DNA of 64,000 nt from contig CM057130.1 in assembly GCA_029964075.1 (NCBI GenBank), positions 6,014,001 through 6,078,000 on the forward strand, written 5' to 3'. Position 1 is the stretch's first letter, and every line of letters begins with the position of its first letter. Source of the DNA: Patiria pectinifera (taxonomy: Eukaryota > Echinodermata > Asteroidea > Valvatida > Asterinidae). Shown here piece after piece: positions 12,010-23,594 of this stretch. The notes beneath the pieces are model-generated. The model worked only from the letters and a program-made list of their open reading frames with translations. It was not told the origin of the DNA and did not search any database. Made by a program: the position numbers and the translations under genes.

Positions 12010-15000
12010 TATTAATGAGAGCAAAAAGAAAAAAAATGAAAAAGGAAGATTCCTACTGATCAAAATAGTTCAGACAGTGAGCGCGATTGTTCCAAATGAA
12101 ATCTGATTTCGAAGAGACAAGTTTGAACACCATATTGACCCTTGAAAGCACGGAAGATGACATTTACATAAAATTCGTATGATAACAGCTTTCATGCATA
12201 TACACACGATAATAAAGAATCCTTTTTAGATAATGAAAAAAAAAAGAAAACAATTAGGAATCCGGCGATTTGTCCAGATTTGCCAGAACTGAAAGGCCAC
12301 AGGGGCATTGGGTCTTATGTTTCCCAGCCATGTTGTAATCTAAAGAAAGTCCTACGTGCGGCAGTGAATTCCCTGAATCCAAAAGACGGGGTGTATACGA
12401 GGAGACATGCGCGCGGGCCAAAAGTGAATGACCTATTAAATCACATCTTAATCGCCGTGGGATCAGATTCCAAATGTTATATCTGATTTCAAGTACTGTG
12501 GGCCAAGAGGCTTTTAGAACTTCATTTTTTTTCCTTCGGTTGCCATTATGATTGCTTCTTTGAGAAAGGAAGTATTGATATTACCAACGGCATTTAACCT
12601 TCGCGGGTTTTGATTTGTTGTGGTGCTCTTTCCGTAGGTGTGTTTTTCCGATTTGCTGATGACATTTTGTAGACAACCTGACATTTTGCAGATTAAACTG
12701 AAGGTGTAAAGACGACTCATGTGCGGTCAATCTGTGCGACATTTTTGGTGCTTTTATATGAATAACAGTTGGACATCCGGATTCAAGATTCAAGATTTGT
12801 ATTCGTCACGTAAAAAAATTACATGAGATATGCTCTCCTGTGTGCAATCAATAAAAATTACATAAAGTTTCCATACAAATGTTATATTTAGGTAAATAAA
12901 GCATAAGAGACGGTAAAATGTAAATTAAAAATACACACAGAATTACACAAAAGATACACACACAAAATACATACACGAATTAATGAAATTGACAATATCC
13001 ACTTAATTATGGACTGATTTAAAACTAAAATTCACATTACTGTATAAGACAAGTGAGTTCAATCGCACAACTTAGACGACCCATAAGACAGCAGAAAGGG
13101 GTCACAAAGGTCATAACATACAATGGTCTAGTGCTGAATACTACAACATGAGCAAAAGTGATGCATTTTAGGCACGAATCAAGCAAATACTCATTGGCAA
13201 TTCGTAAACCTTTCAAAAATAACACCGGAAAAAATATCTATACTTTACCACAAAAGAATATGTATACGCTAATAATCACTAACCTAAACTTGTCCATGCT
13301 TTACCACAATAAAAAAATTAATGTGTACATTTATTAACAATAACTTAAATACCAATTTTGAAGCAAAAAGGTACTTTTATGAATGACGGCATAATACGGG
13401 GAACATCTGTTAAAACTTAACTTGTGTGTGACAAACAAGACTTGAGATCTTTCATGTTTTATACCAACATCTTTTAGCCATGTTGGCTGAGATTGGAGTT
13501 TTAATGTGTGTTATTTTTTTAAACAGGTTGTTGGGGGTCCAAGCCCCTTACCCCGTTAGTCCGACACTGGAACATAATATTATAGCCAATTTGTGATTAA
13601 AATCTGTTTACCGACATAGTAACAGAGCTAAAGGGAAAAATAATATCCAGCTATTTTATTTTACTTTAAAAATAAATACGATGAACTTGAAATATATAAG
13701 GCCATTCCCTGCAAAACAAATTTGATGAAGTTTCGTCAATTTCCCTGCAATTTTCTACCTTTTTAGAAAAATTTAGAAAAGAAAAATTAATATTTGCTTT
13801 ATTTCCAAAAACGAAAGGTTAAGACTTTCAATGATTAGTAGAAAAATAAATCAGCCCCCCCCCCAAAAGGTTGCTTGTCATTAAGTCTTCTAAAAAATAG
13901 CTGTGCTGAAATGCCTATTTTCTCGATATGGTTTTCAAAGGTAAATAAACGGCTTACCTGTATTGGGGGAAATACGCTATAAGTGAAAGTTTCAAACCTT
14001 TTATTAAACGTATGATATACATACTCCGAAACTTATAATCATATAAATAGCCAGTCATCTAGACATTAATTGTTATCATTTAAACGTGCTTGAGAGACAG
14101 GAAACCGGATCTGAATTATTCAGCCAATCACATTGAAGATGGACATTTTTGTCTCCGTTTGATTAGTAGTAAGTACGCTGACTTTCGGTTGCATCCGGGT
14201 ATTTTTTTTAGATGTGATCCTATGACACCTCCCACCAATTCCACTTTTCAAACGTTGATCTGACCCAAGAAATCCAGGGACATCACTATAAATTATGTTT
14301 ATTTCTCCGGTGTACATTTTACTAGGACCTTGTCTTTTCAGGATACCAAATCCATTCGTCAGTCGGCGACTGTGTATGTTGATTAAGTATCATTCTGCTG
14401 TGGATATTTCCTTATATTATTAGTTTCAATACAGATAATGCATTTTTAAACGTCTTGCCTCAAAATGGCAGTGTTTCATAGCCAGGTTTTTTTTCACTGA
14501 GGAGAGGGTGGGGGTTTAAGGAGACAACCTTTGAGCATGGCGTGGCGAATTTGGGATAGAACTTGCCCACACCACCTCCGATTGCTCATACTCGCTAGAT
14601 CAGATGTAAAATAGTCCGTCTTGGCTCACAGTGTGTATGTATTAAAGACTGCATCGGGACTTCGACCAATCACAGCCGGAAGTGGCAGAGCACGTAACGG
14701 GCGATGACCAATTGGGTCAACGCATTGTACCAATTTCAGTTTGTTGCAGTGACCACTTCACTCGTCCCCCCCCCCCCCCGCCTATGTTGAGCTGTCTTAG
14801 CGGTGGCGGATCGGGAGGGTGGGGGAGGGGGAGGGGCAAGGGGAGGGAATAACATACCCCCCCCCCCCAGCGTCTACTTTTGTGCCACTTTGCTCGAGCT
14901 CAAAGAAAATGAAAGCTTCAACACCTCGCAATCGCTACTGGTTGTATTTACCGCGCTTTTTCACTTTTACAAACGAAAACAAATTGGATTTTTTTTTTCC

Positions 15001-17020
15001 TGAAACGTTTATAATTTTAACCCATGGGCATCACCAGACGGGGGAATGTGGAGAGAGTATGTCGCCCCCCCCCCCCCGCCCCAACCCCAATCATTACTTT
15101 TACTTTGCGTCATTCATTGAGAGCTTCGTCATGCTTGAAGTCGCATTATTTTCAATGGGCCTTATTCACGGGTTGGCCATTTTTGTCGAGTTCCCTGAAT
15201 GTATTTCATTAATTGTTAACTGTGTAATGGGATGGCGCCAGACTATTTATGCACGCACAATGCAGCCTTATTTTACTGTCATTTTTTTTTTAATATGGCT
15301 CTTAACATTAGGGAACGTTTAATTACAAATTTGAAATTATTCATTTGAAGCAGACTGGAATTAATTAGTAATGAACTTGCTTTCATTTCTCTACACAAGT
15401 TCAAAAATCAATATTTAACCTCACTCACAATCCAATATGGCCGACTCGCAAATAAGGCCCATTCTCCGCGTCTCCATTTTGAAGGATTTTGAGATCATTA
15501 TAATAAGAAAACCTTCAAAATCAGGACACCTTCAAAAATACTTAGAGGAAAAATCGAATAGAAGCTGTTGTACAATTTCCGTTTCAATAAAGCCCTCGGG
15601 TAATTAATCTTATCAGTTTGGTCGGAAAGTTTGTTATATCCAGCAACTAATTTAACTCCTCGGATTCCGGGCTGGCATATGTGTCTTTTTGTGGTAACAA
15701 TCTGAAACGTGTGTTGTTTTTTTTGCAAAACGCGTTTTATACGAACTGATATTAAATGGAACGAGAGGTTTAAAGTAGACTGTAATAAACGTCCGCACAG
15801 CCATCCTCTCAAACCGGGCGTTTTTGTGTTATTTGCAAGAACTATGCGAGAATGAATTTCGGGGGTTACAATTTTGTCACCGAAATAATCGAGCTGTTGA
15901 TGCTAGTTGTGAATCCAGCCTCACCGTGGATCGCATTCTGCGGACGTGTAAGAAACGACATCTGGGTATTTGTAATGTGTGTATCATGACCACAAGCAAC
16001 GTGTACGATACATTGAGTAGACACGACTTGAAATACGAATATGTATGCCACAAAATGTCCATCGCGCACGATGTAAACGTCTTTTCTCGAGAACGGTAAG
16101 CATTAGGTTTGTTTCCTTTTAACCAGGCTTTGAAAATAGAATAAGACAGTAAACAATCCAAAACATGTTATTTGCGTGGATTTCAGGCCGTGATGCCCCT
16201 TTAACGTCTTGTAAGATTCTTGTGTCATCAAGTGGTCATTGGTTAACAATTGGTTTGGTTTTTTCCTTACACATTTTTTTGTTCAGTGGTTTTACCCCCC
16301 AAAATGTCATTACTCTTATTTTTTTCTCGCAGTACATGAATTAAACCAGCACCAACCAGCTAATCAAAGTCGAAGATGAAAAGCAAACGAAAGAGGGGTA
16401 AATACTCGACCGAGAGTGCATCATCACAAATTCAACGCGTTTGCCCTTTCCTTGTCCACCGCTGGCCGGGTTTTATAACGTAGGCCACGGACTGAAGCGA
16501 TCGCCGAGGTCTCCGACGGCTGTCATTCATGGATATGCAAGCGGCTTGGATAACGCTAATCAATAGTTCAGCCGGGGTTTTTAAGTCTATTATCGGCGGT
16601 CGAATTCACATCCACTCGTCCTCCGATCCACTCGTGCTGGACGTGGGAGGGGGGGTAATGGCAGACGACACCGGGTCGTATCGGTACAGCAGTATGAACA
16701 AGGCCCGACGGTCGGCTTTCGTGAAATCAGATCCCCGCTCAAGCCACCAGTTCCAATTAGTCTTTCCGATCTGGCCTCGCGCCCCGTGTAGTTGGTTCTC
16801 CCGCAGTTGGTTCTCCCGCAGTTGGACGAGAATTTCGAATGCGCAAAAGCCAAGGAGGCCACGGGCCAACCGGAAAATGTACTTTCCTTGGAGTGAATCC
16901 ACCATTGACCACCATTTCCAAACCGTGCTCATTTATGTTGCTTGGGATAGCCTTTTAGTACAATTTTCATAATTGGTAAACTATAGGCCTAAGCGTCTTT
17001 TTTGCGTGTAAACATTATCA
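12010..17020. other. No supported gene; low-complexity C/G runs
   Basis: Mostly AT-rich intergenic-type sequence. C runs at 13854-13863, 14766-14779, 14859-14869 and 15065-15077, and a purine tract of GGGAGG/GGGGAGG units at 14814-14846 with G-quadruplex potential. A GC-richer patch at 16380-16900 contains a small tandem repeat of GTTGGTTCTCCCGCA and is open on both strands without recognisable domains. Confidence 0.4.
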
Positions 17021-17021
17021 G

Positions 17022-17398
17022 CTTAGGCCAAAAAAAAAGTCTCCGGTTTCTGGTATGCGCGCGCGTCGCCGTAGCCATGCGCGTCGGCAAAATGAAAACG
17101 TTTTTTTTTCAATGAAAGATGATGTCTCAAAACCGCCAAACTCACTGGTTTGACTGGAATCCTGCTGCTGCACAATTTTAACGTGTTTTTAAATTAGGTT
17201 ATGGTCGAGAATAAGCTTTATGTGACCTCTCTGGACTCCCATATATTTGCACTAAGTTTAGTCGGGCACCATTTGCAGTCATCAGCACACATTTGAAGCA
17301 AAAAAATCAGGTAAAAAAAAAAAAAAGCCGCGTCACCGCACCACTTTTTGGGCAAGCTCCATACCAGAAACCGGAAACTTTTTTTTTTTTGGCCTTAT
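17022..17398. mobile_element. TAGGCCAAAA-type inverted-repeat transposon
   Basis: Terminal inverted repeats of about 32 bases: TAGGCCAAAAAAAAAGTC then CCGGTTTCTGGTATG on the left, CATACCAGAAACCGG and ACTTTTTTTTTTTTGGCC on the right. Next to the left repeat is the GCGCGCGCGTCG ... CATGCGCGTC motif. A second member lies at 36562-36945. Confidence 0.8.
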
Positions 17399-17833
17399 AA
17401 ACGGACTGGGTTTTTTTTGTGATGATCGGTTTCCACCCGTTTACTGTTAGGGTTGGGTGTTGGGGCCGATCCCCTATCAACTTTTTAACTATCAACTATA
17501 GGCCTACACCTTTTCTGTCACGTGGTTGCGCCATTACCCTTCGGCGATCTGAAACAATGACACTGTCTCATTTTTTTAGTGCACGCTTAAACATATCAAA
17601 TATAAAATTTCATCGGAAGTTTGTTGTCCTTTCCAGCAACCTCAAAATGGAAACACTCGTCAATTTCTTCGGGCTAATTTTTGGGACTCAACCGATTCGT
17701 GACGTCATAAGTAGGACTCGGGTTTCAATGCCTGATTACTGTTACGATATACACGCACTACTAAAAGCACTGAACAGTGACTCCGTCTCACTAGCGTTTT
17801 TTTCGTTTTGGACGGTTAGTCATAACGGTTCGT

Positions 17834-18420
17834 CATGGGCGTTGCCAGGATTTTTTTCTAGAGGGGGAAGCACATTTCCCCCCGAAATCCCAGTACTTTT
17901 TCAGCATTTTCTCGATTTATCATTTTTCTAAGGGTGGGCAGGAACATTTGCCCCCCCCCCACACCCACACACCCAATTAATTAAGAGCACTATAACTTTG
18001 CGCCTCTTTTTTCCTCATTTTTACCCTTTATTTTCTCCTTTATTATATATATTTTGTTTTGCTTTTCCAGAAGGGGGCAAGCGCCCCCCCCCCCTTCTCG
18101 CGACGCCCATTCTTCGCTGAAACAAAGGGGCGTGATCAATGGATCTTGGCCAATCAACTGGCACCTCTGCACGGTAACCTTTGTCGTTCGAAATAAAGAC
18201 TTTATATTATTATTCAAATATGGAACACCTACACACCTACCCGCCAGGGACTGCCCTTCGAATGCCATGGGCGTCGCCAGGATTTTTTTTTTTTCGGAGG
18301 GGGGCAAAGCTCATTCCCCCCCCCCCAACAAAAAAAAAATCCCTGTACTTTTGCCAGCATATTCTCAATTTATCATTTTTTCGAGGGTGGGCAGGGGGGC
18401 ATTTACCCACCATTTATTGG
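17834..18420. repeat. Two GGGCGT(C/T)GCCAGGATTTT repeats with G/C runs
   Basis: Copies at 17834-17965 and 18264-18420 share CATGGGCGTYGCCAGGATTT, a G run, a C run, and a tail like CAGYATTTTCTCRATTTATC followed by GGGTGGGCAGG. An inverted fragment lies between them (about 18065-18110: GGGGGCAAGCG ... GCGACGCCCAT). Related fragments occur at 19400-19500 and, inverted, at 19596-19682. Non-autonomous transposon relics. Confidence 0.7.
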
Positions 18421-18482
18421 ATGGTAAAAAGTAGTAATTAAGTAGTAAAGTCTGTCATTTATCTCCGGTTTCAGATAATATT

Positions 18483-18675
18483 TCTATTCCCCCTGGATGG
18501 GATGCTAGTCCATCGCAGGTTACTCCCCTGCTAATGCCGGCACCCATTTACACGCATGTGTTGAGAGAGGCAAGTGTGGATGAAGTGGCTTGGCCAAGGA
18601 CACAGCATATGGCCAGCAGCTGAATTCGAACCCCTGACCCTCTGATCATGAATCACAAACCCTAACCACATTACC
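18483..18675 (-). mobile_element. tRNA-derived SINE
   Basis: Read on the minus strand, it starts with a tRNA-like head: an A-box-like GTGGTTAGGGTTTG, then a B box GGTTCGAATTC about 35 bases on. The body ends with CCTGCGATGGACTAGCATCC, a segment seen in dispersed repeats of many marine invertebrates. It is a degenerate RNA polymerase III-type retroposon. Confidence 0.6.
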
Positions 18676-19595
18676 GCACAAAGAAAGGAGTTTGATCACT
18701 GCTTGCTCTATTGGAAGTTGGTTGCTGCCTCGGCAAATAATATGGAAGACATAATCTCACTTTTGAAGCGCATTTCTGGTTCTGCACATGGCTACCCGAC
18801 AAAAACCAGGAAACTTCAATGTGGGGATTGACGGAGCCTCTATAGTCCTTGGAGTTAATGTAACCCATGCCTATCATGTAAAAATACACGTTTTATGGCT
18901 GTTTTGTCTTTGCACAAACGCAATAAAATTATGTTCTGAATTATCGAAAGAATGGCTCGTGGCTAGACTGTACGGATCATTAATTGTCTGCACAAACAAC
19001 AGGCTTATTTTCTAAAAAAAATAAAATAATTATGCATTTTGTGGCTTTTTGGTTTTTGCAGGGCATAATAAAAGTTTGCTCTTTGCTAACGAAAGAATGG
19101 TTCGTGGCCATATTGTAAGGACTCTCCTGCATTAAAATATGACAGGAAATAGAGAGGTACTATTACAATCAGTTTTGGCCCAAAAAAAATAGAATTATTA
19201 TAGAATTATTATAATTATTACATTTGCTTGCCACTTTTACTTAACTCTTCTCCATGGCTTCTCTCTTTAAATAAGTGCTGTTTTTACTAAGTATTTCTCC
19301 TAATTTTAGTATATTGTTCTTCAGTTACCTTATTTTGTTTGTGAATTTTTTTTTCCAATGTAGTGCTTTTGCAAATCAATAAAACATAGAAAGAAAAATT
19401 GTTCCCCCAAAATCGTTGTACTTTCTAGAATATTCTCAATTGTTCATTTTGTTTTCGGACTTCAGGGGACATTTGCCCACCCCACCCCCATTGACCCCCT
19501 GTAGACGATCATTTTGTTAAATGTGTATTAAATTAATAGCAAATATGACTTTACAACTCTTTTTCTTTTCTTTTTTCTTTCTTCCCCCCCCCCAC

Positions 19596-19684
19596 CCTTT
19601 TGGCTTTTCCAGGGGGGAGAGGGGGGGGGGCAAGCGCCCCAGCCCTCTGCCCCCCCCCACCGGCCCCCGTGACGCCCATGTCGA
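19596..19684. repeat. Inverted fragment of the GGGCGTCGCCAGG repeat
   Basis: Pure C run, TTTTGGCTTTTCCAG, a long G run, GGCAAGCGCCCC, and GTGACGCCCATG: the reverse arrangement of the elements at 17.8 and 18.3 kb. Confidence 0.6.
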
Positions 19685-19689
19685 ATGCA

Positions 19690-20448
19690 GCAACGATGGA
19701 AACTGAAAGCCCTGTTGCTCACTTTGAATGAGATTATTGCAGGAGTTTCAAAAGGGGTATACGGTGTGAGATTAGTGGGGACATTTTAAACTAGGCAGGA
19801 GGCGCAAAAGAAAAGAATTGGGAAGAAACCTCTGGCGTGCAGACACTGATGAAGTCGCACAGAAGAATGAAGGATTACGGGGTATAATTGCAAATGTGGC
19901 ATTTTAGTGTCTGACTCCAAAACAGAATACCAGGAGTAAACCACTCGTTCATGTACATACAAGCATACGGACTCGACAAACTTATTCATGAAGATTTGTT
20001 TTTATTGGCTTGACTAGAGAACCAAATAGGACTAGGCCTACAAGACATTTTTGCAAAAACACAGTCTCCTCAGATTTTCTTTAACTGGTAAAAACAAGTA
20101 TGTTATGGGTTATTTTTTTTTATTTTTTTTTGTTTATTTCTCTGTAGCTGTCTATGCCTGTAAATTGAAAACACTACGTTTATGTACATAGTACATAACA
20201 CATGCACTGGGTTCAAAGCTACATGTAGTGGTGAAAGTTTGCCAATTTATTCTCGCAATAAACCCTGTAATCCCTCATATTTCTGTAGAGTTCATCGGTG
20301 CCCTATTGAAAGAGGTTTCTTCCCTGCTCCTTTTCTTTTAGAATTTTAAACATTGCATGGTAAATAAATGTAGGGCCTATGGTCTCCTACCCCTTTTGAA
20401 ACTACCGCACTTATCTCATTCAAAGTGAGCAACTAGTGGGCTTGCTTT
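19690..20448. mobile_element. Large fold-back element, diverged arms
   Basis: The left arm (from about 19705: GTTGCTCACTTTGAATGAGA ... TTTCAAAAGGGG, AGAAACCTCT, GGATTACGGGG) is mirrored in order by the right arm ending near 20445 (AGAGGTTTCTTCC, CCCCTTTTGAAAC, TCTCATTCAAAGTGAGCAAC). Arms of about 300-350 bases with clear divergence. No supported gene inside. Confidence 0.65.
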
Positions 20449-20637
20449 CAATTCGCTCTTTTGTCACTTACGCCATGGGCATGCAGAGCCTCGATATGGC
20501 AACTTTACACAATAAATATTGCCGGTTCAGTGATTCCTGTGTCGGGGTTCAGATTACTGAACCGGCTATTTTTATTGTGTAAAGTTGCCAGATCGAGGCT
20601 CTGCATGCCCAATGGCGGAGTGTGAAAAGAGCGAATT
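20449..20637. mobile_element. Fold-back element, AATTCGCTCTTTT ends
   Basis: Directly abuts the previous element. Arms of about 90 bases: AATTCGCTCTTTTGTCAC ... GGGCATGCAGAGCCTCGAT on the left and ATCGAGGCTCTGCATGCCC ... AAAAGAGCGAATT on the right, joined by ACTGAACCGGC-type inner repeats. Confidence 0.8.
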
Positions 20638-21379
20638 TTCATTGTTGTTGCATGTCACGCCGGTTGTCAGCTTACTGGTCCGCGGTTGCCGGTCGAAGGG
20701 TCGTGTTCCAGTGGTCATCATGTGGATCATTCGCGACTATTTAGATTTAGATCAATGATTTTTTTAGAAACTCAAAATCTCAGTACAGAGGAGCCAGTTG
20801 ATTGGCCAAGTTTCATTGATCACGCTCAGCGAGGAATGTGATTGGACAGGACGACTGTCAAGACGAGTTGTCATGACGAACCGTCATGACTTACCATCCA
20901 AAACGAAAGAACGCTACTGTGACATTAAATAGATTTTGCTGCCCAGCGGCGACCTTTATCGTACGATATACAATACAATGCAATAAATTCATTTATGAAA
21001 CGCTCATACTCATGTAAACGGTTTCGCAGCGCTGGGCCATAATTCGAAATATGAGGTCAATCATTGTAAATAATTAATTCGAATTGACAAATGGAATAAG
21101 CGGGCCTAGATGGAACATGAAAAAAAGCTCTCAAAATATCCTTTTCATCATATTCGCGACATAAATAATTACATTTGTTATATTCTAATATGCCTTGCGA
21201 TAGAATTAAGCGGATGTTTTCCGGCAGTCGACATCAGATATTTTACCCTGCCCATCATCTCTTCACGACCATGAAAGGTGGGTTTTACTGTGGTTCAATT
21301 TAGAAATTTCTATACCAGCGCTTCATCCCCGTTTTGAAGCCCTCTTTTTGTGAGAATTTAACCTCTTATTTCTTTTGCT

Positions 21380-21684
21380 CTACACAGAGGAAAGGTGATG
21401 GAAAGATTGGGGAAAAAAACGTTGTACTTCGGGTGAAAAAGACAAATACCACCCCCGCATAAAGCGACCGTCGCCGGGCTGACTGGCACGGGCCGCTATT
21501 GCCCCTACGAACACACAAACTAAGACATCGTTGTGATCTATTTCCCCCAAGACTTCCGGCACCAAAACTGTCTTAATTCGGCCACTGGAATTGATCAAAA
21601 GAATGTACATATTCACTTGGTCTGGCCCGGGAGTTTGACGAATATGTGTTTGTTGAGTGAATATCGCAAAGGTCGAAGAAGCTA
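21380..21684 (-). CDS. Possible terminal exon of unknown gene
   Basis: After a strong acceptor (GTGTACTTTTTCAG) a frame of about 100 codons runs to a stop: ASSTFAIFTQQTHIRQTPGP, NMYILLINSSGRIKTVLVPE, DHNDVLVCVFVGAIAARASQ and so on. It has alternating hydrophobic strands but no family I recognise. It enters in phase 1, so it cannot directly follow exon 9 of the Reeler gene. No AATAAA is evident nearby. It may be chance. Confidence 0.22.
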
Positions 21685-22076
21685 CTGAAAAAGTACACAG
21701 TGTGCCCAGCGGAAAGGCAGACGGGGCTGCAAATTTTAATGGGACACATAACAGCATCCTGTTCAAATGCTTTTGTTTTTTCGTTGTTTCATTTTCACCA
21801 ATGTGGAACAAAATGACATGATGCATCACTCTGTCACTTTGGATATATAGTCCAATGACATGTTGCTGCATTGAGTCGTGCTGAAATGTCGCCATTTATA
21901 TTACAATCAATGCGATCTAGAGTCGATGTCGCAGCACCTTGTATAATGTGCTACGTAATGGGTCTCATATTTCTCATCAACTTCATTTACCTGTCTTTAA
22001 TAATAGACATAATTTCCAGCGCCTTGAGTACCTAACTGTTGGTAGATACGTGCGCTATAAATAAGACTCCGGTATA

Positions 22077-22097
22077 GTTGTAGTAGTAGTAGTAGTA
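22077..22097. repeat. (TAG)n microsatellite
   Basis: About seven TAG units. Confidence 0.8.
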
Positions 22098-22934
22098 TGT
22101 CGAACAGTCAGTATTTCATTTTGTATGGAAAAAAGTATGAATATCAGCGGCTGTTGGTCACGGTTGATTTGTGTTTGGTGGTTTAAGTGCTGTCGTATTT
22201 TTTTACTGGAGAAGGGGGTCTGTTCTGAAATCCGTTCTTCCATGTTACTGTAGTGAGGATGCTCTCCTTTATCACAGTTTTATTATCGTGTTTGTCACTG
22301 TTTCACGGGCAACAATCGCTGGGGTTCCGATTTTTGACCAAGACTAGGAGTAACCCACCCAACCCCCGCCCCATGTACACGCGAAAACACGCAGATTATG
22401 ACGTCCACTTGTCAACGTGACCACACACACAAAAACTAAGTGAATGGAAATTTTAAACATGGGAGAAGCGACGATGGTGTCATACCACTAGACCCAAATC
22501 ATTTAGCTTAATTATTGCCCGTTTTGGTCTGCTGTTTTGGTCCGTATTCAAACTGTTCTGGCGAAGCCCATGAAAAGCACCCAAGTCAGTTTGTCAAAAA
22601 TAGCCAACATATCTTGGTGTAAGCCCCTGTGGTCAAAAAGTTAGCATTGGATCGTAACTTCCGCCGGAAACAAACCCCATGCTCCATTAGTCTTGCCGGG
22701 CACAATTTGGTATATAGCAAGACTAATCGTGATAACTTTATCAAAATCGGGGAAAGTCCTTTATCATACTAGCCTATTACTTAGTTAAGATACACTGCAA
22801 CCACATCAGGTTTTTACAAATACCAATGTACCAGAATCCCTCAGCCATGATGATCATGATTGGGTTGGTGGGGTTTTTTTGTGCAAATTTTTGTGAAGCG
22901 AAATGCACGAAAAGACAGTAAAATTGATATCACA

Positions 22935-23590
22935 CAGGGTGGGTCAAAATAAAGTGAAATGGATTTTTTTCCCTTAAAAGGCAATTACATTTGACACACA
23001 TACGAAGCATGTAAAACCAGCATGTTCTTCAACTAATTTGGGGGGGAGGGAATTATTGATATTGATCCATGCTATAAGAAGTTATGCATATTTCACTAAA
23101 AGAAGCCGTTTTGACAGCTGTCCATGCATGAAATGCCATGTCGAGCTATTGAGCTGAGGGAGCGAGAACCAGTGATTGCACAAGGCATTCGGATACCAAT
23201 ACAATTGGTGTATTTCTGTCAAGACTGAAACATTATTTTACTGTAAGATTTTGTTACTGAAAATGAAGAATTCTTTTCTGAAATAATGATGGTGAGTTTT
23301 TGTCTGTTTTCTGTGCAAATTTTCGTTCATTCATGAAAATAATGAAGGCAGGAAAACGCTCTTGTTTCATTGTATTTAACGATTAACGATCATTGGTGGA
23401 CGGCTGATTTTTGTGACGTTTGTATTAAAATAGACATAAATTGTGAACTTAGTACGCAAATTACGTGAAATTGTCACATTTACTAGTCAATGTTCTTTAT
23501 GTCTGTGTTATTGTTAATAAATGGATCGAGCTACATATTATCTTAAACATTTTTTTTCTCATTAAGTCACTCTCTTTTTGACTCGCCCTG
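22935..23590. mobile_element. CAGGGTGGGTC-type mariner-like element
   Basis: Ends CAGGGTGGGTCAAAATAAAG and, inverted, CAGGGCGAGTCAAAAAGAG. The interior shares blocks with the element at 49830-50493 in opposite orientation (for example TTGATCCATGCTAT and ACAGCTGTCCATG). A peptide fragment MPCRAIELREREPV on the plus strand resembles the start of a Tc1/mariner-type transposase, suggesting a deletion derivative; that reading is tentative. Confidence 0.65.
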
Positions 23591-23594
23591 TATT

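Noticed and set aside
14803..15322. Overlapping plus-strand frames around 14.8-15.3 kb
   Set aside because: They depend on Gly/Pro runs from G and C homopolymers and have no domain features.
16529..16972. A 147-codon frame in a GC-richer patch
   Set aside because: Frames are open on both strands, the repeated SWFSRSW comes from a 15-base tandem repeat, and there are no splice or domain signals.
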